In this document: positions 15,457 to 24,359 of the stretch, piece by piece
Numbering within the stretch: the first letter of the stretch is position 1
Layout of the letters: the number at the start of each line of letters is the position of its first letter
Assembly: GCA_016936555.1 (NCBI GenBank)
Contig: JAFGXR010000063.1
Coordinates: forward strand, 1 to 49,744
Source: Spirochaetales bacterium
Lineage (GTDB): Bacteria > Spirochaetota > Spirochaetia > DSM-2461
Length of the DNA stretch: 49,744 nucleotides
Direction: 5' to 3'
Notes under the pieces: generated by a model
Seen by the model: the letters and a program-made list of their open reading frames with translations, nothing else
The model's database searches: none
Told to the model about the DNA's origin: nothing
Translations under genes and position numbers: made by a program

Positions 15457-17241
15457 TTATAATTCAGAATTAAAAGGAAGATATATATAAAAGTACGTTC
15501 CCTCCCCTACTGCCGTTTCCAGGCCGATGGCTCCTTTGAGTTTCTGTATTATGCCGTAAGCTTTTGATAAACCGAGCCCCGCCCCGTTCCCGAACTGTTC
15601 CGATGTGTAGTAGGGATCAAAAATCCTGTCGATTTGATCTTCGGGTATTCCCGTTCCCGAATCGAAGATTCCAAGAGATATGCAAGTTTTCTCCGGCTCT
15701 TCAAGAAAGTTGTAATGTATTCTCGTAGGTTTTTCTCCGGAAAGGGTTAAAAGTATTTCATCTCCCGATTTCGATGCTTTCACGGCATTTTCCACTATTT
15801 CCTGAAGAAGATTCTGGAATATTGATTTGTCAATCTGAACAGGTGCTGATTTAATCATTTCAATTATTCGCAAAGGATTGTCGGGAAATTGTTTCTGAAG
15901 TTCCTCCTTCAGTGTCCGGATAAAAGAGAGAAGATCGAGGTTTTCCATATGAATATCAAATGAACCGATAGATGTCAGGAGACCTTTTAGAATTTCATCC
16001 GCCTTTTCTACACCGCTATTAATACGATTAATGGATTTCCGAAGTACCGGATCATCAATTTTATACTCCAGGATCTGGGCGTGTCCTGATATGCCTGCCA
16101 GAATATTGTTTATATCATGGGCGATTCCCGCTGCCAGGCTGGTTACGGAACTTAAATGACGGCCCCTTATTTTTAAATCCTGAATTTTTCTCTGTTCCTC
16201 TTCCAGCTGCCTGACTGCAGTTATGTTGATCATGGATCCTTCAACAATCTCGCTGCCTTCCATATTTTTTACATGTGCCGTAAAAAGTACGTTCATAGCC
16301 TCACCTTGGCGGTTGAGGATCTTGAGCTCGATATTATCAGCTGCTTTCTCAACATTTATCAGACTCAAAAGATATTCTCTTTCTATTCTGCCTTCAATAA
16401 ACTCCATAAGATTGATTTGCTTCTCACCAGCCTCCATCCCCAGGGTTTGCCGGAAGGCTTTATTAACGAGGAGAATGTTACCATCGGTTCCAATTCTGAA
16501 GAGGGGAATGTTAATTTCATCGAAAAGAGCAGAATAAGACCCTTTCAACTCTGCTAATTGTTCTTTATCCCGTCGACTCTCCCGGAGATCGCTAAGGGTT
16601 TCTATTAATACATCTCTGCCGTTGAGTGATGTTTTTCTTATGTTTTGCAGGACGGGAATTTTATTTCCTCTATGGTCACGGACAAAGGCTTCCCGACTAT
16701 TTATCTCATTTAAGATTTGTCCTGCCGGACAGAAATCACCTTCGGCCGGGCAGAATCCGTTTTTGCAACTCTTGCCGATCAAGTCCTCTTTTTTTTCGCC
16801 GATAAGGTCCAGTCCGGCTTTATTGATATCCATAATCTGCCGTTTTTCTGAATCAATTATGACCAGACCGACGGGGTCCGCCTCGAACAGAGCATTCCAT
16901 CGCTTTTCTTTCATTTCCTGTTCTTTTTTCAAATCGAAAAAATACCCCAGAAAAGCCCCTAGAAGCACAAAGAGTACATTGGGAAATAAGATTACCGAAA
17001 AGCCGGAATCTTCTCTCTCTAAAAAGTAAAAAGACAAAATCAATAAATCCGAAACAACAGCTGTGATGACACTTCCACGCACTCCCCAGATATAGGCGGA
17101 AAAAATAAGAGGCAGCAGAAACAGAGAGGAAGCCGTGCCCAGATATTTCTCCATATCCGAAAAAATGAAAAGCGCTACGGGAGGAATAAAGCCAAAGAGA
17201 AGAATTAAAAATCTCGCCTTATAAACTGTTTTTCCGGACAT
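15457..17241 (-). CDS. Membrane histidine kinase with two PAS domains
   Basis: A 594-residue sensor kinase. About four hydrophobic segments (residues 10-110) anchor it. PAS1 (about 115-225) carries a Cys-rich insert, CKNGFCPAEGDFCPAG, a pattern found in some PAS sensors that may bind a metal or cluster or sense redox state. PAS2 is about 235-350. The phosphoacceptor His lies in LAAGIAHDINNILAG, and the HATPase_c domain has N, G1 and G2 boxes (ENAVKAS, FDSGTGIPEDQ, GAGLGLSKAYGI). There is no receiver domain; the neighbouring single-domain regulator is the natural partner. It starts eight bases after the hybrid kinase gene ends. Confidence 0.9.
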   Translation of the reverse strand: MSGKTVYKARFLILLFGFIPPVALFIFSDMEKYLGTASSLFLLPLIFSAYIWGVRGSVITAVVSDLLILSFYFLEREDSGFSVILFPNVLFVLLGAFLGYFFDLKKEQEMKEKRWNALFEADPVGLVIIDSEKRQIMDINKAGLDLIGEKKEDLIGKSCKNGFCPAEGDFCPAGQILNEINSREAFVRDHRGNKIPVLQNIRKTSLNGRDVLIETLSDLRESRRDKEQLAELKGSYSALFDEINIPLFRIGTDGNILLVNKAFRQTLGMEAGEKQINLMEFIEGRIEREYLLSLINVEKAADNIELKILNRQGEAMNVLFTAHVKNMEGSEIVEGSMINITAVRQLEEEQRKIQDLKIRGRHLSSVTSLAAGIAHDINNILAGISGHAQILEYKIDDPVLRKSINRINSGVEKADEILKGLLTSIGSFDIHMENLDLLSFIRTLKEELQKQFPDNPLRIIEMIKSAPVQIDKSIFQNLLQEIVENAVKASKSGDEILLTLSGEKPTRIHYNFLEEPEKTCISLGIFDSGTGIPEDQIDRIFDPYYTSEQFGNGAGLGLSKAYGIIQKLKGAIGLETAVGEGTYFYIYLPFNSEL

Positions 17242-17249
17242 CTTTTTTT

Positions 17250-19454
17250 CTATTGAAAAAGTTCTCCAATAACCTCCCTGATTTTCTTGATTCGGGGAGG
17301 CTTCAGCAGAATTTTTCTGATATTATTATCCGAAGCTTCTTTTTCTGAGACTTCGTGTCCCCAGGCGGACAGGAGAACAACAGGCAGATCCCGGGAAAAA
17401 TGTGCGATGTTTCTTGCCAGTTCAAAACCATCCATTTCAGGCATCCCCAGATCGGTTATCACCAGATCGGGCATTTCATTTTTTGTCAGCAAATCCTCCA
17501 GCTGCTCCAGAGCATCAGCTCCGCTATCGGCAATTGTCACAGAATGACCTTCAAGAGAAAGCATTTCCTCCAAACCATCGAGAATTCTCAGATCATCATC
17601 GACGCAGAGTATATGAAACAGCGGTTTGTCTCCTCGGTCCTCTATTTCATTTTCCTGCTCAGATTCATCTAAAGGATCTTCCGTTTTATTCAGTGGAAAA
17701 AATATTGATATGGTTGTGCCCAGTCCCGGTTCTGAGTCAATGGAAATATCACCTTTATGCCTCTGCACCATTCCGAAAACTTCTGTAAGCCCCAGTCCGG
17801 TTCCGCCCTTACCTTTTGTCGAGAAGAAGGGCTCAAAACAATGATCAAGCTGCTCTTTCTTCATACCTTTGCCGGTATCTTTAATCGATATAAGAGAACT
17901 GTCACCGAACAGACTGGCTGAAAGTGTGATCTCACCGCCATGAGGCATGGCATCGACTGAATTAAAGATGCAGTTGATCAGGGATTCTCTGATATCGCTT
18001 TCATTCCCCCACAGTGAAGGATCATCTTCTATATCTGTCCTGATAGAAATGACTATACCGTTTTTATTCGGAATGCTTTCCCACTTGGGCCGGGTAAGAT
18101 CGATGACATTTTCGAATAAAGCTTCAACCGCAATAATTTTATATTCGATTGTCTGATCATCATTTTTGTAAAAAGCCATCAATCGGCTGGTAATGTTCTC
18201 AATATCCGAAACCGCTCCATTTATGATTTTCAGGTATTTTCTGGACTTTTCGGTCAGCTCTTCCTTATTCGACAGCAAAGCTTCCGTATAGAGCGCAATC
18301 GGTGCGAGAGTATTATTGATATCATGAGTGATTCCGCTTGCCAGGACGCCCATAGCCTTAATCCGTTCCTGTCTTTTAAGCTTTTCCTGAGTTTTCATCA
18401 GAATATCAATCGATTTCTTCAAATCCTCGTAAAGCGTTATTTTCTGGAGCAGCAGAGCGGTGTATTCGGCCATATTTTTCAGGCTGAAAATTTTATTTTC
18501 ATTAAATTGTTGCTGATTCAGTTCAAAAAACAGAATTCCCTCGGGTTTTTCTCTGGACCCGAAGGGAAGAACGATAAAAAAATCTTCCCTGTTGCGGATC
18601 TGATTCTTCATAAAGCGGAAGAGGGATCCTCTATTATCCTTGAAAAGATAATCGTTTTTTCCTGATATGATAATTTCGTGGAGGGATTTGCCGAGAAAAA
18701 GCAGATCATTTTTTTCAAGACCGATTTTTTTTTCAATCCTACCACTATTGCTGTTGACAGATAAGTTCCACGATCGCGCATTTTCACCGACCTGTCCCAT
18801 ACCGGCAAGAGTGCAGTCAAATGAATCGTAAATTGTATCGATCAGAAGATTCCCGAGAGATTCTTTATCCCTGATTTCAATGGCTCTGAGCAGGAAAGTG
18901 TTCAGACGCTCCATCCAGATATTTTTATTGTTGATATCCGAATAGGCATTTTCAAGTCTTTCCAGATTCCGGGAGTTCTGTAGAATAACGGCTGTATTAT
19001 CGGCAAAATAAGAAGCTTTCAGACAATCCTCTTCGGTAAACCCTCCTGGTTTATTCCCGAGCCCCAGCAGTCCCTCTACATGCCCCTGGAGAATGATTGG
19101 TGCAAAAAGCGCATTATCGGGAATCACGTGAGAGGCTGGAATATTTTTCTGATTTTCGCTTTTGGAAAAGTTGTTTTCATATACGGGCATTTTCATATCC
19201 GTACACTTTTTCCGCAAACCACGCAAAGACATGGGTAGAGCAGGATCTGTGAAGCAGTCTCTGTTCCCGCTATCGAGGTATACGATAGTGTTTTCCGATT
19301 TTTCATGATTGAAAAGAGCGATATGTCCGGAGTCGGCTCCAATAACGTCTTTACAGGTGTTAAATATTATCGGAGCTGCATCGGAAAAACTCTTTTCCTG
19401 ATGAGCTTTAAAGAGATCCTTATACGAATTAAAAAGGCTAATGTCATCACCCAT
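17250..19454 (-). CDS. Soluble hybrid histidine kinase, GAF-GAF-HK-REC
   Basis: A 734-residue hybrid kinase with no membrane segment. GAF1 is about residues 15-160 (GLLGLGNKPGGFTEED is the typical GAF end). A second GAF-like segment is about 190-345. The His box is MGVLASGITHDINNTLAP, the HATPase_c domain has NSVDAMPHGG and TGKGGTGLGLTEVFGMV, and a C-terminal receiver (about 615-734) has FHILCVDDDLRIL, phospho-Asp in LVITDLGMPEMDG and the Lys in ILLKPP. Of two ATGs, the second (19454) is preferred because GGGGTGT precedes it. It follows the permease gene by 40 bp on the same strand and probably senses a cytoplasmic small molecule. Confidence 0.88.
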   Translation of the reverse strand: MGDDISLFNSYKDLFKAHQEKSFSDAAPIIFNTCKDVIGADSGHIALFNHEKSENTIVYLDSGNRDCFTDPALPMSLRGLRKKCTDMKMPVYENNFSKSENQKNIPASHVIPDNALFAPIILQGHVEGLLGLGNKPGGFTEEDCLKASYFADNTAVILQNSRNLERLENAYSDINNKNIWMERLNTFLLRAIEIRDKESLGNLLIDTIYDSFDCTLAGMGQVGENARSWNLSVNSNSGRIEKKIGLEKNDLLFLGKSLHEIIISGKNDYLFKDNRGSLFRFMKNQIRNREDFFIVLPFGSREKPEGILFFELNQQQFNENKIFSLKNMAEYTALLLQKITLYEDLKKSIDILMKTQEKLKRQERIKAMGVLASGITHDINNTLAPIALYTEALLSNKEELTEKSRKYLKIINGAVSDIENITSRLMAFYKNDDQTIEYKIIAVEALFENVIDLTRPKWESIPNKNGIVISIRTDIEDDPSLWGNESDIRESLINCIFNSVDAMPHGGEITLSASLFGDSSLISIKDTGKGMKKEQLDHCFEPFFSTKGKGGTGLGLTEVFGMVQRHKGDISIDSEPGLGTTISIFFPLNKTEDPLDESEQENEIEDRGDKPLFHILCVDDDLRILDGLEEMLSLEGHSVTIADSGADALEQLEDLLTKNEMPDLVITDLGMPEMDGFELARNIAHFSRDLPVVLLSAWGHEVSEKEASDNNIRKILLKPPRIKKIREVIGELFQ

Positions 19455-19494
19455 ACACCCCAATTTTCGTTTATATTGTTTTAAAGGTCAAATA

Positions 19495-20772
19495 TCAGAT
19501 CAGGTATCGCAAATATACATAGAGAGAAGAAACGAGAAGCGTGCTGATCATCGATATCATCCCGTAACGGGTAAATTCCAGAAAACTGATTCTGTAACCG
19601 CTCCGTCCCGATATACCGGCGCTGACCACGTTGGCCGATGCCCCGATCAAAGTACCGTTCCCCCCCAGACAGGCTCCTATGGCCAGAGCCCACCAGACGG
19701 GCTGAACGGCGACCTGCCCTATATGCTCACCAAGCCTTTCCACGAGCGGAATCATAGTGGCCACATAGGGAATGTTATCGAGAAAAGCCGAAAGAAATCC
19801 GCTGACCCAGATTATTGATTCCGCCGTTACCAGCACGTTACCGCCGGTCAGCTGCAGGTATTTCACGGCGAGAAAATTAATAACCCCCAGTTCGACCAGA
19901 CCGCCCACCATGATAAAGAGACCGATAAAGAAGAAAATGGTAGACCATTCCACTTCATGGAAAAACTCTTCGACTTCTTCACCCCCGACCAGAAGCATGA
20001 GCAGCGCCGCACCGCCCAATGCCACTGTCGATGGTTCCAGACCTGTTACACCGTGAAGAAGAAACATAAGGAGTACCAGCGCCAGAACAATGAGACTTTT
20101 TATGAGCAGACTTTTATCGCTTATCGAAGCATTTTCATCGAATTCCATAATCCTGGCTCGTCTCTCCATGCTGACGCTGAGGTCTTTCCTGAAGAGCAGG
20201 AAAACCGTAAGACTATGAAGAACCATCAATATCAGAACGAGAGGCCCCAGATTGACCAGAAAATCATGGAATCCCAGTCCGGCGGCACTCCCTATCATAA
20301 TATTGGGCGGATCCCCGATTAATGTAGCCATACCTCCGATATTGGAAGCCAGGGTGGAGCTGATAATATAGGGAACCGGACTCAGCCCCAACTCCACGGA
20401 GATCAGTATGATGACGGGTGTGAGAATCAGAACTGTCGTTACATTGTCGAGAAGCGCGGAAAGAACCGCCGTAATAAGGGAAAAGAGGATGAGGATCTGA
20501 ACGGGATCGCCATTGACCATTTTCGCCGATTTAATGGCGATATACTGAAAGAGTCCCGATTTTTTGGTGATCCCGACAATGACCATCATTCCGATAAGCA
20601 GGAATATCACGTTCCAGTCTATTTCCGCGTAGGCGGCATGCTCGTTAATTATCCCGGTCGCAATAAACAGAACGGCGCCGAGAAGAGCCAGAATCGTCTT
20701 GTTTACAACCTCCAGAGATATGAGTATAAATAACAATACAAAAAAAACGACGCCTGTTACGAGATGAAACAT
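19495..20772 (-). CDS. NhaD/ArsB-type ion permease (IT superfamily)
   Basis: A 425-residue protein with about 11-12 membrane segments. The pseudo-repeat blocks LLDNVTTVLILTPV in the first half and FLDNIPYVATMIPLVERLG in the second, with IGDPPNIMIG and LGGNGTLIGASANVV, are hallmarks of the ArsB/NhaD group of the ion transporter superfamily. Such proteins act as Na+/H+ antiporters, arsenite pumps or dicarboxylate carriers. With a CPA2 antiporter and two EIIA-like proteins upstream, an Na+/H+ antiporter is the likeliest reading (inference). It starts seven bases after the EIIA-CBS gene stop. Confidence 0.85.
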   Translation of the reverse strand: MFHLVTGVVFFVLLFILISLEVVNKTILALLGAVLFIATGIINEHAAYAEIDWNVIFLLIGMMVIVGITKKSGLFQYIAIKSAKMVNGDPVQILILFSLITAVLSALLDNVTTVLILTPVIILISVELGLSPVPYIISSTLASNIGGMATLIGDPPNIMIGSAAGLGFHDFLVNLGPLVLILMVLHSLTVFLLFRKDLSVSMERRARIMEFDENASISDKSLLIKSLIVLALVLLMFLLHGVTGLEPSTVALGGAALLMLLVGGEEVEEFFHEVEWSTIFFFIGLFIMVGGLVELGVINFLAVKYLQLTGGNVLVTAESIIWVSGFLSAFLDNIPYVATMIPLVERLGEHIGQVAVQPVWWALAIGACLGGNGTLIGASANVVSAGISGRSGYRISFLEFTRYGMISMISTLLVSSLYVYLRYLI

Positions 20773-20779
20773 ACCGGAA

Positions 20780-21670
20780 CTAACCTCTTAATACTTTCTG
20801 CAGAATATCGGTTTCGCTGACAAGACCGACCAGTTCCTTCCCGTTGAAAATGGGCAGGTGCCTGTAGCCTTTGGAGCTGATGGTCGAAACCGCTTCTATA
20901 ATCGATGCCTCTTTGGGAAGCCCGCGGTTGCAGGGGCGCATGATTTCCTTGACCAGAATGTTTTTTTCATTCCTCAGAAGCGCTTCGAAAGGTTCCAGGG
21001 TCTTGAGGAACCGGACATTCCCGAGCCGCTTGATATAGTCGGGAACGCCTTCCGAGAGGACGTCTTTGATCGTGACTTCCCCAATCTGATGATGTTTGTC
21101 GTCGACGACCGGAATGTAGCTGAGTCCCTTATCGTAAAAGAGATCCAGAAGCTCTTCGAGCGTCGTCTCCTTGCCGCAGGTCACAGGATCGGGTGTCATG
21201 ATATCCTCGACGGTCAGTTCTTTCCGGAAGACCATGCTGTTGAAATAATCCTGTATCTGGTGGACGTTCATTCCTTTCAGATTGTAGGGGAAATTATCGT
21301 GGCTGCAGCTTTTGGCGATAGAGGAAAGAATGGGCAGGTAGTTAAGGGATCCCACCTGGGATGTCAGAAAGAAGAAGAGAATAGCTATTTCACCATCTTT
21401 GGTTTTCAACGGCTCTTCGGGGACCCATACGCCTATGAGAAGATCCTGAAATCCTTCGATTCTGGCATGGGGAATCGCTACGCCTGTAGGAAGGACTGTA
21501 CTGCCCTGGGATTCTCTCTCACGGATTTTGTCCTTTACTTCGGAGGTGGAAAGCGGAAGCATATCCAGCTTTCCGAAAATATCGACCAGCGCGTCTACGG
21601 CATCGTAATAATTTTCAAAATGATCCCCGACAAGTATGGCCCGTTTATCAATGAAAGATCCCAGTTTCAT
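20780..21670 (-). CDS. EIIA(Ntr)-like domain fused to a CBS pair
   Basis: A 296-residue cytoplasmic protein. Residues about 1-150 are a PTS EIIA domain of the nitrogen/fructose type with the phospho-His motif TGVAIPHARIEGF. Residues about 155-296 are a Bateman module with two CBS motifs (VEDIMTPDPVTC and VKEIMRPCNRGL). EIIA(Ntr) proteins act by phosphorylation-dependent binding rather than sugar transport, and CBS pairs bind adenosine nucleotides. The protein could therefore gate one of the flanking transporters according to PTS phosphorylation and energy state. It lies between the CPA2 antiporter (5-bp gap) and the NhaD/ArsB permease (7-bp gap). Confidence 0.85.
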   Translation of the reverse strand: MKLGSFIDKRAILVGDHFENYYDAVDALVDIFGKLDMLPLSTSEVKDKIRERESQGSTVLPTGVAIPHARIEGFQDLLIGVWVPEEPLKTKDGEIAILFFFLTSQVGSLNYLPILSSIAKSCSHDNFPYNLKGMNVHQIQDYFNSMVFRKELTVEDIMTPDPVTCGKETTLEELLDLFYDKGLSYIPVVDDKHHQIGEVTIKDVLSEGVPDYIKRLGNVRFLKTLEPFEALLRNEKNILVKEIMRPCNRGLPKEASIIEAVSTISSKGYRHLPIFNGKELVGLVSETDILQKVLRG

Positions 21671-21675
21671 AAGTG

Positions 21676-23349
21676 CTACTCCTCCTCCATCCTTCTGGCT
21701 TTCTCTTTCAGTTCGGAAAGGCGCCTGGAAAGATGCTGCTGCATTCTTCTGTATTCAATCATCCCCTCCACTTTTCCGCCCTTATCCACAACGGGAATGG
21801 AAGCCACATGGCTTTTCTGGAAAATGGAGTATATATCGGCAGCTTCAGTGTCCATATGTGAAGTATAGGTCACTTTATCCATTATATCATGGGCGAGAAG
21901 ATAGTCCGAAAGATCCGAAGCGATAAATGTATCTTTCAGTTTTTCTATGGAGAGGATGCCCATAAGGCGGTTCTCTTTATCGGCTACGGGATAATAGAGG
22001 TTATCGCGCTGGGCGAATATATTCAGGATGGAGCGGAGATTGTCCCCCTCGCGTATGACGGGGATGTCGCGGTCTGCAAGGTCTGATCCTTTGCTCTGCC
22101 GGATAAGGTCCTGTTCCGTGATATTCAGGCCGACTTCTCCGGCTTTCGAGACGGCGAATTTCACCGATGCCGGACCGATGATCTGGACAACGAATGTTGT
22201 CGCCGTGACAACCAGAACGATCGTGTCGCCTATGACACCGGGAAAAGTCTGGCCGGCCACAATGGAAAGACCGATGGCCACGCCGGCCTGGCTGAAGAGG
22301 CAGAGGGGCAGATATTTTCTTACTGTTTTCGGAGCTTTTGACATAAGGGAACCGAGGATGCTTCCGACGGTCTTCCCGCCCATCCTGCCGACCAGATAGA
22401 TACCGGCCATAGTGACAGTGACGACGGTGAGCCCCTTCACATTCAATGTGGCGCCGACCATAACGAAAAAGAGAACGTACACGGGAGGGGTGAATTTCTC
22501 CACCAGATGGAATGTTTCCTTGCTTCTGCGGGGCGCGAAGTTGGAGATAAAAAACCCCATGGCCATTGTCGCCAGAATGACATCTACAGCGAGAGACTGT
22601 GCCAGCCCGATGAGCAGCAGAATGGCTCCAATGGAAAAGGCGAGAATTTTATCTTCATCGACAAAACCGCGGATGATGATGTAGAGCAGAAATCCGAGTC
22701 CGACACCCAATGCAACGGAAAGACCTATTTCCCAGGCCAGTCCGCCCAGACTGGCGAGAAGGCTTCCGCCGTCCTGACCGCTGAGAATTCCGGCGACGCT
22801 GGTCGCCACGGCGAAAAGGAGAAGAGATACCGCATCATCCATTGCCACGATTCCGAGAATCATGGTCGTAAGGGGACCGCGGGTCTTATTTTCCCAGAGT
22901 ACGTCGGTGGTGGCAGCCGGAGCCGTCGCCGATGAAATGGCGCCCATTAAAAGTCCCAGGGAAATGGCGATCCGCATATCTTTAAAGAAAAAATAAGCAG
23001 TCGCCGTAATCAGTATAAAAACGACGAAGAAGGCGCTGAGAGATTCGAAGAGCAAAATGGAAATGAACTGTTTACCGAATTTTCTGATTGTCTGAATCTT
23101 CAATTCGCCGCCTATCATAAAACCGATAAGCCCCAGGGCGAATGTGCTGAAAGGGCGCAGGTTTCCGATGATTTCGCTGTTGATGATGTTCAGTCCGGTC
23201 TGGCCGAGTATGACTCCCAGGCCGATATAGCCGACGACCTGGGGGATTTTCCATTTCTGAAAAAGCCGGCCCGTCAGGGTACCGCCGAAAAGGACAACGC
23301 CCAGAAGAAGAATGATATTGATCGAGTGAATATTAATTTCCATGGTCAT
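21676..23349 (-). CDS. CPA2 (Kef/NapA-like) cation:proton antiporter with C-terminal CBS pair
   Basis: A 557-residue protein. About 12 membrane segments occupy residues 1-390 (VGYIGLGVILGQTGLN and GAISSATAPAATTDVLWE are typical of the family). Residues about 425-545 hold two CBS motifs (DIPVIREGDNL, AHDIMDKVTYTSH). Kef-type members often carry TrkA-N regulation instead; here CBS domains take that place. A charged helical tail (RRLSELKEKARRMEEE) ends the protein. The start overlaps the EIIA stop by 4 bp (ATGA), so it is translationally coupled to the EIIA gene. Confidence 0.88.
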   Translation of the reverse strand: MTMEINIHSINIILLLGVVLFGGTLTGRLFQKWKIPQVVGYIGLGVILGQTGLNIINSEIIGNLRPFSTFALGLIGFMIGGELKIQTIRKFGKQFISILLFESLSAFFVVFILITATAYFFFKDMRIAISLGLLMGAISSATAPAATTDVLWENKTRGPLTTMILGIVAMDDAVSLLLFAVATSVAGILSGQDGGSLLASLGGLAWEIGLSVALGVGLGFLLYIIIRGFVDEDKILAFSIGAILLLIGLAQSLAVDVILATMAMGFFISNFAPRRSKETFHLVEKFTPPVYVLFFVMVGATLNVKGLTVVTVTMAGIYLVGRMGGKTVGSILGSLMSKAPKTVRKYLPLCLFSQAGVAIGLSIVAGQTFPGVIGDTIVLVVTATTFVVQIIGPASVKFAVSKAGEVGLNITEQDLIRQSKGSDLADRDIPVIREGDNLRSILNIFAQRDNLYYPVADKENRLMGILSIEKLKDTFIASDLSDYLLAHDIMDKVTYTSHMDTEAADIYSIFQKSHVASIPVVDKGGKVEGMIEYRRMQQHLSRRLSELKEKARRMEEE

Positions 23350-23795
23350 TCCCCTGCCATAAGCCGAGCGATCTGCTCTCCGGTTTCACAATTCAAAAGC
23401 TCTTCCTGAAAAGCCTTGTTCTTCAGTTTATGGGCGACGAGAGACAGGATTCTCAGGTACTCCCGGTGCTGTTCCGGGCCGACTATGATCATAACGACGA
23501 TCATGACGGGAGCATCGTCGAGGGATTCATAATCCGTTATGGACTCTTTTCTCGTACCGATCAGAACGATCGGTTCCGCTGTACCTTCAAAGCGGACATG
23601 AGGCACGGCCAGGCCCTGGCCGAGTCCCGTACTCATAATCTGCTCCCTGTAGAAGATTTCCTTTTTCAGGTTTTCCATATCGCTGATACTGCCTGTGGCG
23701 GCTACTATGTCAAGCATTTCCAGAATGGCTTCGGTTTTTGTGCTGCTCTTGAGCAGCATGCATTGGTCTTTTTTTATCCAGTCTTCGAGTTTCAT
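23346..23795 (-). CDS. EIIA(Ntr)-like PTS regulatory protein
   Basis: A 149-residue stand-alone EIIA domain of the mannitol/fructose/Ntr fold. The phospho-His is in GLAVPHVRFEG near residue 68. There is no EIIB or EIIC gene nearby, so it is a regulatory rather than a sugar-transport EIIA. It is the first gene of the run, with AAGGAG upstream and a strong promoter at 23828-23856. Stop and start codons overlap with the antiporter gene, which suggests a direct antiporter partner, as known for EIIA(Ntr) and potassium transporters in other bacteria. Confidence 0.88.
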   Translation of the reverse strand: MKLEDWIKKDQCMLLKSSTKTEAILEMLDIVAATGSISDMENLKKEIFYREQIMSTGLGQGLAVPHVRFEGTAEPIVLIGTRKESITDYESLDDAPVMIVVMIIVGPEQHREYLRILSLVAHKLKNKAFQEELLNCETGEQIARLMAGE

Positions 23796-23827
23796 ACCTT
23801 AAAAACTCCTTATTTCCTCTATATTCC

Positions 23828-23856
23828 TTTATATTCCCCTGTAATACCTTTGTCAA
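23828..23856 (-). promoter_or_regulatory. Promoter of the EIIA-antiporter operon
   Basis: A consensus TTGACA (23851-23856), an optimal 17-bp spacer and TATAAA (23828-23833) on the minus strand, about 33 bp before the EIIA start codon. Confidence 0.7.
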
Positions 23857-23860
23857 GAGT

Positions 23861-23893
23861 AAAAAAAACGCTTGCTCTATTAAAAGCAAACGG
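23861..23893 (-). terminator. Intrinsic terminator of the polyferredoxin unit
   Basis: Stem CGTTTGCT/AGCAAGCG (one mismatch, plus 23869-23876 and 23885-23892) followed on the minus strand by eight T residues. It lies about 25 bp past the stop at 23916 and directly before the next promoter. A T-run on the other side makes it potentially bidirectional. Confidence 0.75.
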
Positions 23894-23915
23894 TTTTTTA
23901 TACACTGGCTAATTG

Positions 23916-24359
23916 TCAGGGATTTACAGGGATTATCGAAACAGGCTTCACTCCCGTCAATCTGGTAAAGTTCGTTTCGTATAAGAGAGTTCCTGTAGGA
24001 CAGACATCAACACAGTGGCCGCAACCGAGGCAATCAATCGATTGAAACGGAATCGCTTTTTCCGAGAAATTTCTTATAGGAAGACCCATCTCACATGCAT
24101 TCTCACAAAGACCACAGCTGATGCAGCTGCTCAAATCTGTGCGTATCTGCTGCCCGGCATATTTTGATACTATTCCAAGCATGGTACCGGCGGGACAGTA
24201 AGCACAATATCCTCTCCCATTACGTGTGAAATAAAAAAGCTGAAGGAAAAAGATCTCCAGAATCATATATTTAACCAATTCGAGATTGCGGAGAAAACTG
24301 AAGGAAAGAATTTCAACATTTAACCAGAGATCCGCGGCCATTAATGCCATTAAAGACAA
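23916..24359 (-). pseudogene. 3' part of a frameshifted membrane polyferredoxin gene
   Basis: A 147-residue reading with two membrane segments, then a CAYCPAGT motif and two classic 4Fe-4S sites, CISCGLCENACEMGLP and CLGCGHCVDVCPTGTL. This is the C-terminal half of a NapH/NosR/CcoG-like membrane ferredoxin that passes electrons between quinols and a periplasmic or cytoplasmic partner. The reading has no Shine-Dalgarno of its own. Its first residues (LSLMALMAADLW) continue a transmembrane helix that begins in the preceding frame (KAFIF), so with 24350-24967 it is best taken as one gene broken by a one-base change in a six-T run. Confidence 0.7.
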
